A DNA stretch of 43,173 bases. It comes from Rhizobacter sp. GTDB taxonomy: Bacteria; Pseudomonadota; Gammaproteobacteria; Burkholderiales; Burkholderiaceae_C. The first letter of the stretch is position 1. Each line of letters opens with the position of its first letter. The DNA is taken from the NCBI GenBank assembly GCA_025350965.1, contig JANXWV010000091.1, forward strand, positions 1 to 43,173. Direction: 5' to 3'. Under the pieces are notes generated by a model. It saw only the letters and a program-made list of their open reading frames with translations, did not search any database and had not been told where the DNA came from. Of the stretch, positions 11,999-18,196 are shown one piece after another. Position numbers and translations under genes: made by a program.

Positions 11999-12982
11999 GT
12001 GCTGAACTACCTGATCCGCCGCCTTGGCTACGGAGCGCTGATCCTGATCGGCGTCAACCTGTTCACCTTCTTCCTGTTCTTCAGCGTCAACACGCCCGAC
12101 GACATGGCGCGCCTGAACATTGGCGGCAAGCGCGTCACGCAGGACCAGATCGAGAAATGGAAGACCGAGCGCGGCTACGACAAGCCTGTGTACTGGGACG
12201 CCAAGGAGCAGGGCGCCGCCAAGCTGACCCACACCATCGTGTGGGAGCGTTCGGTGTCGCTGTTCGCGCTCGACTTCGGGCGCTCCGATTCGCAGAATGC
12301 GGTCGACATCGGCCACGAGATCAAGACCCGCATGAGCGTGAGCTTGCAGCTGGCAGTTCCGATCTTCATCCTGCAGGTGTTCGTGAGCACCGCGTTCGCG
12401 CTGCTGCTGGTGTTCTTCCGCCACTCGCGCATCGACTTCTGGGGTGTGGTGCTGTGCGTGGTGATGCTCTCGATCTCGAGCCTCTTCTACATCATCGTCG
12501 GGCAGGTGTTCTTCTCGCGCATGCTGCACCTGGTGCCGATCTCGGGCTATGAAGGCGGCCTCACGGCGGTGAAGTTCCTGGCGCTGCCGGTGATCCTGTC
12601 GCTCATCTCGCGCCTGGGCACCGAGGCCCGTCTGTACAGGGCGATGTTCCTGGAAGAGATCGGCAAAGACTATGTTCGCACCGCGCGCGCCAAGGGCCTG
12701 GGTGAGTCGGTCGTGCTGTTCCGCCATGTTCTGAAGAACGCGGCCATTCCGATCATCACCAGCGCCGGCTCTTACCTGCCTTATGTGTTCCTCGGCAGCC
12801 TGGTGTTCGAGAGCTTCTTTGGTATTCCTGGCCTCGGCGCGTTCGTGATCGATGCGATCACGGGGCAAGACTTCGCCATCGTGCGCTCGATGGTCTTCCT
12901 CGGCGCGGTGCTCTACATCGCGAGCAACGTGCTGATCGACCTGACGTACACCTGGGCCGACCCGCGGGTTCGTTTGACATGA
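11999..12982 (+). CDS. ABC transporter permease, OppB/DppB type
   Basis: 327-residue inner-membrane permease of a peptide-type importer. It has the usual N-terminal helix (LNYLIRRLGYGALILIGVNL), a periplasmic segment of about 90 residues, then five hydrophobic helices. The cytoplasmic EAA loop that touches the ATPase is visible around RAMFLEEIGKDYVRTARAKG with LKNAAIP after it. The GTG at 11999 is chosen because it lies 4 nt after the binding-protein stop and gives the canonical N-terminus. The gene overlaps the next permease by 4 nt (ATGA). Confidence 0.9.
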   Translation: MLNYLIRRLGYGALILIGVNLFTFFLFFSVNTPDDMARLNIGGKRVTQDQIEKWKTERGYDKPVYWDAKEQGAAKLTHTIVWERSVSLFALDFGRSDSQNAVDIGHEIKTRMSVSLQLAVPIFILQVFVSTAFALLLVFFRHSRIDFWGVVLCVVMLSISSLFYIIVGQVFFSRMLHLVPISGYEGGLTAVKFLALPVILSLISRLGTEARLYRAMFLEEIGKDYVRTARAKGLGESVVLFRHVLKNAAIPIITSAGSYLPYVFLGSLVFESFFGIPGLGAFVIDAITGQDFAIVRSMVFLGAVLYIASNVLIDLTYTWADPRVRLT

Positions 12983-14433
12983 CCCCGAAGCTCGTTCTGC
13001 TCTGGACCGACCTGGTGCTCTACGCCATGGTACTGCTGCTCATCTGGTACGCCTGGCGCGTGCGCGTCAACCCGAACCTGCGTGCCAACTGGGCCCGCGT
13101 GGCGCGCGACCCGGCGGCCCTGTGCGCCGGCATCGTGCTGGCGCTGTTCGCACTTGTGACGCTGGTCGACAGCGTGCATTTCCGCCGTGCGCTGGTGCCG
13201 TCTGCCGACGCCCCTGCCGGGACAGTCACGTTCTACGCGACCAGCACCGAATCGCTGCTCGACACGGTGCTTGCGCGCCAGGTGCACATGCGCGAGTCAG
13301 GCTACTCGGAGCCGCTGGCCTACCTCGGTTTCAACATGCAGGCCCTCGAGCGCGATGGCAAACCCGTGCGCGACTTTCCGCGCCTCGCGTTCGGCGGCGC
13401 GCACCTGGCGAGCCCCGCCGATTGGGTGGGCGATGTGCGCCTGCGCGCGGTGGCCGGCCTGGCTGCGGGCGCGGCCGTGGCGCTGCTCGCCGCGCTGCTC
13501 GTCGCCTGGCTGAACCGCTCGCAGCATGGGGGCGTGACGGGCGCGCTGAGCGACATCGCCCGCGACCGTACCCACGTGCCGCTGCGCGCTGCGCTCATCA
13601 CCGTGGCGGTGGTGTGCGTGCTCGTCGGCCCACTCGTCGCGCTGATGGGCCACTACCATGTGTTCGGCACCGACCGCACCGGCAACGACGTGCTGTACCA
13701 GGCGCTCAAGAGCGTGCGCACCGCGTTCGTCATCGGCACGCTGGCCACCATGGCCACCTTGCCGCTTGCCATGGTGCTGGGCGTGCTGGCAGGCTACTTC
13801 AAGGGTTGGGTCGACGAGGTGATCCAGTACCTCTACACCACGCTGACCTCGGTGCCCAACGTGCTGCTCATCGCCGCTTGCGTGCTGATGGTTCAGGTGT
13901 TCCTCGACAAGCACCCCGAGATGTTCGAGACCGGCGCCGAGCGCAGTGACCTGAAGATGTTCCTGCTCTGCGTGATCCTGGGCCTGACCGGCTGGGCCAC
14001 GCTGTGCCGGCTGATCCGTGGTGAAACGCTGAAGCTGCGCGAGCTCGACTTCGTGCAGGCCGCCACCGCCTTCGGCGTGAGCCATGCGCGCATCATGGCG
14101 CGCCACATCATGCCCAACGTGATGCACCTGGTGCTCATCACCACCGTGCTCAGCTTCTCGGACCTGATCCTCTACGAAGCGGTGCTCACCTACGTGGGCG
14201 TGGGCGTCGACCCGTCCATGAACAGCTTCGGCGGCATGATCAACCTGGCCCGCAGCGAGATGAGCCGCGACCCGGTCGTGTGGTGGAGCTTCATCGCCGC
14301 GTTCGGTTTCATGGTGGCCCTGGTGCTCGCCGCCAACCTGTTCGCCGACGGCGTGCGCGACGCCTTTGACCCGCGTGCCCGGAGCCTGCGCCCCCGCGTG
14401 CTGGCACGGCGCGTGGCCGGGCCGTCGGCGTGA
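12979..14433 (+). CDS. ABC transporter permease, OppC/DppC type, with N-terminal extension
   Basis: 484-residue second permease, clearly longer than usual OppC/DppC proteins (about 300). The family core is C-terminal: HVFGTDRTGNDVLYQALKSV is the usual entry motif, followed by membrane helices and an EAA loop (LRELDFVQAATAFGVSHARI). The extra N-terminal 200 residues contain two membrane helices (about 12-28 and 50-70), a periplasmic stretch of about 90 residues and another helix near 155-180. The start codon overlaps the upstream permease stop. In an undisturbed operon the ATPase gene would follow directly; here a toxin-antitoxin pair stands between. Confidence 0.88.
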   Translation: MTPKLVLLWTDLVLYAMVLLLIWYAWRVRVNPNLRANWARVARDPAALCAGIVLALFALVTLVDSVHFRRALVPSADAPAGTVTFYATSTESLLDTVLARQVHMRESGYSEPLAYLGFNMQALERDGKPVRDFPRLAFGGAHLASPADWVGDVRLRAVAGLAAGAAVALLAALLVAWLNRSQHGGVTGALSDIARDRTHVPLRAALITVAVVCVLVGPLVALMGHYHVFGTDRTGNDVLYQALKSVRTAFVIGTLATMATLPLAMVLGVLAGYFKGWVDEVIQYLYTTLTSVPNVLLIAACVLMVQVFLDKHPEMFETGAERSDLKMFLLCVILGLTGWATLCRLIRGETLKLRELDFVQAATAFGVSHARIMARHIMPNVMHLVLITTVLSFSDLILYEAVLTYVGVGVDPSMNSFGGMINLARSEMSRDPVVWWSFIAAFGFMVALVLAANLFADGVRDAFDPRARSLRPRVLARRVAGPSA

Positions 14434-14487
14434 GGCCACAACATCTTGCCACTTTTGAGCAAACTGAACTGACCTCGAAGTCTATCT

Positions 14488-14533
14488 AAGGCACTCTTAT
14501 AAGTGCTAATATCAGTACTTAATTTGGTGCCTT
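14488..14533 (+). promoter_or_regulatory. Palindromic operator region of the first toxin-antitoxin module
   Basis: The AT-rich leader of the antitoxin gene carries nested inverted repeats. AAGGCAC (14488-14494) matches GTGCCTT (14527-14533). GCACT (14491-14495) pairs with AGTGC (14502-14506) around six bases. AAGTGCT (14501-14507) pairs with AGTACTT (14514-14520) with one mismatch. Such repeats are typical binding sites for antitoxin/toxin complexes that repress their own operon. TAATAT at 14507-14512 could be a -10 box inside the operator; no good -35 is evident. Confidence 0.55.
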
Positions 14534-14548
14534 AAAAGGGGCTTTTAA
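14532..14548 (+). promoter_or_regulatory. Hairpin enclosing the antitoxin ribosome site
   Basis: TTAAAAG, GGG, CTTTTAA form a perfect 7-bp inverted repeat with a 3-nt loop, ending 4 nt before the antitoxin ATG. The likely Shine-Dalgarno bases AAGGGG lie within the arm and loop, so the structure could limit translation of the pair. It is seen in the sequence; the regulatory role is inferred. Confidence 0.4.
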
Positions 14549-14552
14549 TATC

Positions 14553-14801
14553 ATGGCGCATCTGATCCTCGCAGAGACCACGGCAAGCATTTCTGAGCTG
14601 AAAAGAGACCCCATGGGCACGGTCGAAGCGGGTGAAGGCTTTCCCGTTGCCATCCTGAACCGCAACGAGCCGGCGTTCTACTGCGTGCCGGCAAAGGCCT
14701 ACGAAGCCTTGCTTGATCGGCTCGAAGACATTGAACTCAACGCCATCGCAGATGCCCGCAAAGCCCAGCCCATTCGCAAGGTGAAGCTGGATGAGCTTTG
14801 A
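14553..14801 (+). CDS. Type II antitoxin, Phd/YefM (StbD-like) family
   Basis: 82-residue antitoxin. The N-terminal part matches the Phd/YefM/StbD DNA-binding fold (TTASISELKRDPMGTVEAGEG, then FPVAILNRNEPAFYCVPA). The charged C-terminus (LEDIELNAIADARKAQPI) should wrap and neutralise the toxin. It overlaps the following RelE-like gene by 11 nt, the usual antitoxin-first arrangement. Its control region is AT-rich compared with the flanking transporter genes, which suggests acquisition by transfer. The pair is inserted between the second permease and the ATPase gene of one ABC operon. Confidence 0.88.
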   Translation: MAHLILAETTASISELKRDPMGTVEAGEGFPVAILNRNEPAFYCVPAKAYEALLDRLEDIELNAIADARKAQPIRKVKLDEL

Positions 14802-15081
14802 GCTTGGCTTTCTGGACGATGCGCTGAAGGATTGGGCCAAGCTTGACGGCGCCATTCGTGAGCAGTTCAAGAAGAAGTTGGCCGAACGATTGATGGCTCC
14901 TCGTGTTCCATCGGCCCTGCTGTCAGGGCAGCGTGACCGATACAAGATCAAGCTTCGTGGCGTTGGCTACCGTCTGGTCTACGAAGTGCGCGACAAACAG
15001 TTGATCGTGGTTGTCGTAGCCGTTGGCAAGCGCGAACGCAACGCCGTCTACAAAGCAGCCGCCGGGCGAAACGCATGCTGA
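14791..15081 (+). CDS. Type II toxin, RelE/ParE (StbE-like) family
   Basis: 96-residue protein of the RelE/ParE superfamily. Such toxins usually cleave mRNA on the ribosome or, less often, poison gyrase. Typical elements are MSFELGFLDDALKDWAKLD, then LSGQRDRYKIKLRGVGYRLV, and VVVVAVGKRERNAVY with the basic residues of StbE/RelE toxins. The start lies inside the antitoxin gene. The stop codon (15079-15081) lies beyond the ATG of the ABC ATPase at 15075, so the two genes overlap by 7 nt and translation of the ATPase may depend on toxin translation. Confidence 0.88.
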   Translation: MSFELGFLDDALKDWAKLDGAIREQFKKKLAERLMAPRVPSALLSGQRDRYKIKLRGVGYRLVYEVRDKQLIVVVVAVGKRERNAVYKAAAGRNAC

Positions 15082-16934
15082 AGATCGACGACCTCAAGGT
15101 GGCGATCGACGCCGACGCCGGCCTCGTCAAAGCCATCGACGGCCTCACGCTGTGCATCGAGCGTGGCGAGACCTTCGCACTGGTCGGCGAGTCGGGCTGC
15201 GGCAAGAGCATGACGGCGCTCGCCTTGATGCGCCTGCTGCCCGACGCCGGCCGCGTGACTGCGGGCAGCGTGGTGCTCGAAGGGCAGGACGTGCTCGCGC
15301 TGCCCGAGTCGCGCATGCGTTCGGTGCGCGGCGGGCGCATCGGCATGATCTTTCAGGAACCGTCGACGAGCCTGAACCCCGTGATGCGCGTGGGCGACCA
15401 GATCGTCGAGGCCATCGAGGCGCACACCGCGCTGCGCGGGTCGGCAGCGCGCGCCAAGGCCATCGAGTGGCTCGGGCGCGTTGGCATTCCCGAACCCGAA
15501 CGCCGCATCGACGAGTACCCGTTCCGCCTGAGTGGCGGCCAGAAGCAGCGCGTGATGATCGCGATGACACTCGCGGCCGAGCCCGACTTCCTGATCGCCG
15601 ACGAGCCCACCACTGCGCTCGATGTGACGATCCAGGCGCAGATCCTTGACCTGCTAAAGCGCCTGCAGCAGGAGCAGGGCATGGGCCTCTTGCTCATCAC
15701 GCACGACCTGGCCGTGGTCAGTGGCATGGCGCACCGTGTGGCGCTGATGTACGCGGGGCAGATCATCGAGGTGGCGAGTGCGCCTGAGTTCTTCGCCGCG
15801 CCTCGGCACCCGTATGCGCAACTGCTGCTGCGCGCGTTGCCCGACAGCGCCAAGCGTGGCGTGGCGCTGGCCGCCATTCCGGGCACGGTGCCTGCGCTGT
15901 GGCAAGACTTCGACGGCTGCCGTTTCGCGCCGCGCTGCGACCGCGTGTTCGGCGCCTGCCACACCACCCGCCCCGAGTTGCTGACGAGCAGCGGGCGCGA
16001 GGTGCGCTGCCTGCTGTACGCGCCAGGCGGCACGGGTGGCGACGCCCCCGCAATCGCCGCGCAAGCCGAGCCCGATTCAAGCTTGCACTTCTCGGCGCCG
16101 CCGTTGATGCCTCCGAGCGGTGATTTGCTGTTGGAGGTGCTGAACCTGCGGGTCCGATTCCCGGTGCGAACCGGGCTGCTGCAGCGCGCGCAACGCTCGT
16201 TCACAGCGGTCGACGACGTGTCGTTCCGCATCTCGGCAGGCCAGACGCTGGCGCTGGTCGGTGAGTCGGGTTGCGGCAAGACGACCACCGGAAAGGCCAT
16301 CGTCCAGTTGCTGCGAGGCCGCGCGCTGATCGACGGCCAGGCGCTGTTCAACGAGGAGGACCTGTTCTCTCTCGAAGGCGCGGGGCTGCTTGCCGCGCGC
16401 CGTTCGGTACAGATCATTTTCCAGGACCCGTTCGCCTCGTTGAACCCGCGCATGCGCGTCTTCGACATCCTGGAGGAGGGCATGCGCGCACTGCGGCCGG
16501 AAGGGGGCAGCGCCGCACGGCGCGGTGCCATCGAGGCCCTGATCGACCAGGTCGGCTTGCGCCGTGACTCCCTGCAGCGCTACCCGCACGAGTTTTCGGG
16601 TGGCCAGCGCCAGCGCATTGCCATTGCCCGCGCACTGGCTGTGCAACCGAAGTTGATCGTCTGCGACGAGCCGACCTCGGCGCTCGACGTGTCGGTGCAG
16701 GCGCAAATCCTGAACCTGCTGCGCGAGTTGCAGCGCCAGTTGGGCGTGTCGTACTTGTTCATCACGCACAACATCGGGGTGGTGGAGTACATCGCCGACC
16801 AGATCGTCGTGATGAAAGCGGGCAAGGTCGAAGAGGCCGGGGCGACTTCGGCCGTACTGACGCGGCCGCAGTCGGCGTACACCCGCGCCCTGCTGGCGGC
16901 GGTGCCGCGCATTGAGCAGCGCGGCGGGCCTTGA
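15075..16934 (+). CDS. Double-domain ABC transporter ATPase (peptide type)
   Basis: 619-residue protein with two fused ATP-binding domains, as in YejF or GsiA. Domain 1 has Walker A GESGCGKS (about 38), signature LSGGQKQR and Walker B LIADEPTTALD, followed by an oligopeptide-type C-terminal segment with four cysteines (DGCRFAPRCDRVFGACHTT). Domain 2 has GESGCGKTT, FSGGQRQR and IVCDEPTSALD. It should energise the permeases at 11999-14433. The C-terminus TSAVLTRPQSAYTRALLAAV is repeated almost exactly 812 bp downstream after a second toxin-antitoxin module, so the last 23 codons exist twice. No clear ribosome site precedes the ATG apart from GGGCGA, consistent with coupling to the upstream toxin gene. 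Confidence 0.92.
   Translation: MLKIDDLKVAIDADAGLVKAIDGLTLCIERGETFALVGESGCGKSMTALALMRLLPDAGRVTAGSVVLEGQDVLALPESRMRSVRGGRIGMIFQEPSTSLNPVMRVGDQIVEAIEAHTALRGSAARAKAIEWLGRVGIPEPERRIDEYPFRLSGGQKQRVMIAMTLAAEPDFLIADEPTTALDVTIQAQILDLLKRLQQEQGMGLLLITHDLAVVSGMAHRVALMYAGQIIEVASAPEFFAAPRHPYAQLLLRALPDSAKRGVALAAIPGTVPALWQDFDGCRFAPRCDRVFGACHTTRPELLTSSGREVRCLLYAPGGTGGDAPAIAAQAEPDSSLHFSAPPLMPPSGDLLLEVLNLRVRFPVRTGLLQRAQRSFTAVDDVSFRISAGQTLALVGESGCGKTTTGKAIVQLLRGRALIDGQALFNEEDLFSLEGAGLLAARRSVQIIFQDPFASLNPRMRVFDILEEGMRALRPEGGSAARRGAIEALIDQVGLRRDSLQRYPHEFSGGQRQRIAIARALAVQPKLIVCDEPTSALDVSVQAQILNLLRELQRQLGVSYLFITHNIGVVEYIADQIVVMKAGKVEEAGATSAVLTRPQSAYTRALLAAVPRIEQRGGP
16844..16913 (+). repeat. 70-bp direct repeat, copy 1 (inside ATPase 3' end)
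   Basis: This segment encodes the ATPase residues TSAVLTRPQSAYTRALLAAV and three more. It matches 17656-17725 at 66 of 70 positions with no gaps and an exact offset of 812 bp. Three of the four differences are silent in the protein (GTA/GTG and CGC/AGA); one changes Ala to Thr. Confidence 0.93.
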
Positions 16935-16972
16935 CGCTGCGCTGCTGACGCAGTGAAGCGGCGGAGCTACAC

Positions 16973-16991
16973 TTAGCTAACTGTGGCTAAC
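16973..16991 (+). promoter_or_regulatory. Repeat sites before the second toxin-antitoxin module
   Basis: GCTAAC occurs at 16976-16981 and again at 16986-16991, ten bases apart (one helical turn); the first copy is embedded in the palindrome TTAGCTAA (16973-16980). The repeats lie 20-38 nt before the antitoxin ATG, where an autoregulatory operator is expected. The function is inferred. Confidence 0.4.
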
Positions 16992-17010
16992 CTTGGCCGA
17001 GGAGATCTCG

Positions 17011-17259
17011 ATGCCCCAAATCGTCAACATGCTGAATGCGAAGTCGTCACTGTCCCGGTTGGTCCATGACCTGGAGACAGGCGGTGCCGACGAGTTCATC
17101 ATCGCGCGCAACGGCCGGCCTGCTGCCCGCCTCGTCCCGCTGCTGGCGGTAGAAGTGGATCGCAGCCGCCGCATCGGCGTGGCCAAGGGCCGCTTCGAGG
17201 TGCCTGACGACATCGACAAGCTCAACGTCGATATCGCGAAGTTGTTCGGCAGCGCTTGA
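17011..17259 (+). CDS. Type II antitoxin, Phd/YefM-like, partner of a PIN toxin
   Basis: 82-residue antitoxin. The sequence MPQIVNMLNAKSSLSRLV followed by FIIARNGRPAARLVPL is the prevent-host-death (Phd) pattern. It is unrelated at close range to the antitoxin at 14553. The ATG at 17011 is used because GAGGAG lies 7 nt before it; a TTG at 16993 would add six residues. The PIN-domain toxin gene starts 2 nt after the stop codon. Phd-like antitoxins paired with PIN toxins are a common hybrid combination. Confidence 0.87.
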   Translation: MPQIVNMLNAKSSLSRLVHDLETGGADEFIIARNGRPAARLVPLLAVEVDRSRRIGVAKGRFEVPDDIDKLNVDIAKLFGSA

Positions 17260-17261
17260 CC

Positions 17262-17648
17262 ATGCGCATTCTGCTCGACACGCACATCGCGCTGTGGGCG
17301 GTCACCGGCAGTGAGAAGCTCGCTGCCGAGGCAGCGCAAGTCATCCTCGGCGCTGAACAAGTGTTTGTCAGCGTGGCGTCGGTTTGGGAGATCGCGATCA
17401 AGCGTGCGCTCGACAAGAGCAACATGCCGATCACGTCGGCGAAAGCATTGCAGGCATTCCAGGATGCGGGCTATCTCATGCTGGTGGTCAAGGCCGCGCA
17501 TGCCGTGCGTGTCGAGCATCTCCCTCGCATCCACAAAGACCCGTTCGACCGAATGCTGGTGGCCCAAGCACTGTGCGAGCCGTTGACCCTCATCACTCGG
17601 GACGCTTTGGTCGGGCAGTACAGCACGGCCATCGTGCAGGTCCAGTGA
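17262..17648 (+). CDS. PIN-domain toxin (VapC-like ribonuclease)
   Basis: 128-residue PIN-domain protein, probably a Mg-dependent endoribonuclease that attacks tRNA or rRNA when free of its antitoxin. The acidic active-site residues are visible: Asp6 in LLDTHIALW, Glu43 in SVWEIAIK, Asp93/Asp96 in HKDPFDRMLVAQA and Asp114 in LITRDALV. The ATG at 17262 is chosen over a TTG overlapping the antitoxin stop. Seven bases after its stop codon begins the second copy of the ATPase 3' end, so the module is framed by the 70-bp repeats. Confidence 0.9.
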   Translation: MRILLDTHIALWAVTGSEKLAAEAAQVILGAEQVFVSVASVWEIAIKRALDKSNMPITSAKALQAFQDAGYLMLVVKAAHAVRVEHLPRIHKDPFDRMLVAQALCEPLTLITRDALVGQYSTAIVQVQ

Positions 17649-17655
17649 CCTGGCT

Positions 17656-17725
17656 GACTTCGGCCGTGCTGACGCGGCCGCAGTCGGCGTACACCCGCAC
17701 CCTGCTGGCGGCGGTGCCGAGAATT
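17656..17725 (+). repeat. 70-bp direct repeat, copy 2 (downstream of the PIN toxin)
   Basis: Second copy of the ATPase gene end, 66/70 identical to 16844-16913. Together the copies bracket a 742-bp unit that holds the Phd-like/PIN toxin-antitoxin genes. Confidence 0.93.
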
Positions 17726-17746
17726 CAAGGCACGCTGCCCGGCTGA
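17656..17746 (+). pseudogene. Detached 3' end of the ABC ATPase gene
   Basis: Translated in the right frame this reads TSAVLTRPQSAYTRTLLAAV, then PRIQGTLPG and a TGA stop. It is a full alternative C-terminus for the ATPase at 15075, which ends PRIEQRGGP instead. It has no start codon of its own and is separated from the gene by the second toxin-antitoxin module. A strong GC hairpin follows at once, as expected at the end of an operon, so this may be the original gene end. The intact upstream end would then have come with the module. Confidence 0.8.
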
Positions 17747-17766
17747 CCCCCCGCGAGTCGGGGGGT
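17746..17766 (+). terminator. Hairpin at the end of the ABC operon
   Basis: ACCCCCC (17746-17752) and GGGGGGT (17760-17766) pair perfectly around a 7-nt loop, right behind the stop codon of the detached ATPase end. No T-run follows, so it is either an imperfect terminator or a 3' stabilising hairpin. Confidence 0.5.
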
Positions 17767-18196
17767 GGCCGTGGGCAGGTTCCGCCGGCGTTGCCCCTGT
17801 CACCCACCACGGCGAACGTGTGTGGCGGCCAACGTGGTCACAGCATCATCGTGGCTGTTGCTGCTTGCCAACGCGGGCTGAGTTCTTTACCGAGCGAATG
17901 CGGTCGGTAGACGCAGCAGAGCGCTTCGTTCACGGCCCCGCCGCCCGATTGGACCGCCCGCAAACCCGCGCCAGTGCTCAGTTTCCAGAGCATGCAGGAG
18001 GTGGCGCACCAGGCTCTGAGGAAGGGTGCCAAAAGGCGATAAAGGAATACCCTGAACGGGCCCCACTTTCGGCTCACTCACAATTCTTTTACACGTCTTT
18101 GCAGACAGGTCACAGCCGATTCACAAAGCCGGCATGTGACTTGCTCATGACGATGGTCTATCGATCAATTGCCTCAGCGCACACACAGGAGTTCAA
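17767..18196. other. Gap between ABC operon and TonB receptor gene
   Basis: About 430 bases without a convincing gene. Short open frames exist on both strands, but they lack ribosome sites and recognisable products. The part from about 18070 onward is richer in A and T and should hold the receptor gene's promoter and leader; CAGGAG near 18186 is the ribosome site. No clear Fur box or riboswitch was recognised. Confidence 0.5.

Noticed and set aside
14434-15081. Insertion sequence or transposon as carrier of the first toxin-antitoxin module
   Set aside because: No transposase, terminal inverted repeats or target duplication was found at its edges, unlike the repeats that frame the second module.
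16914-17655. Integron-type gene cassette as explanation for the second module
   Set aside because: No attC-like site or integrase was seen; the flanking repeats are coding sequence of the ATPase gene.
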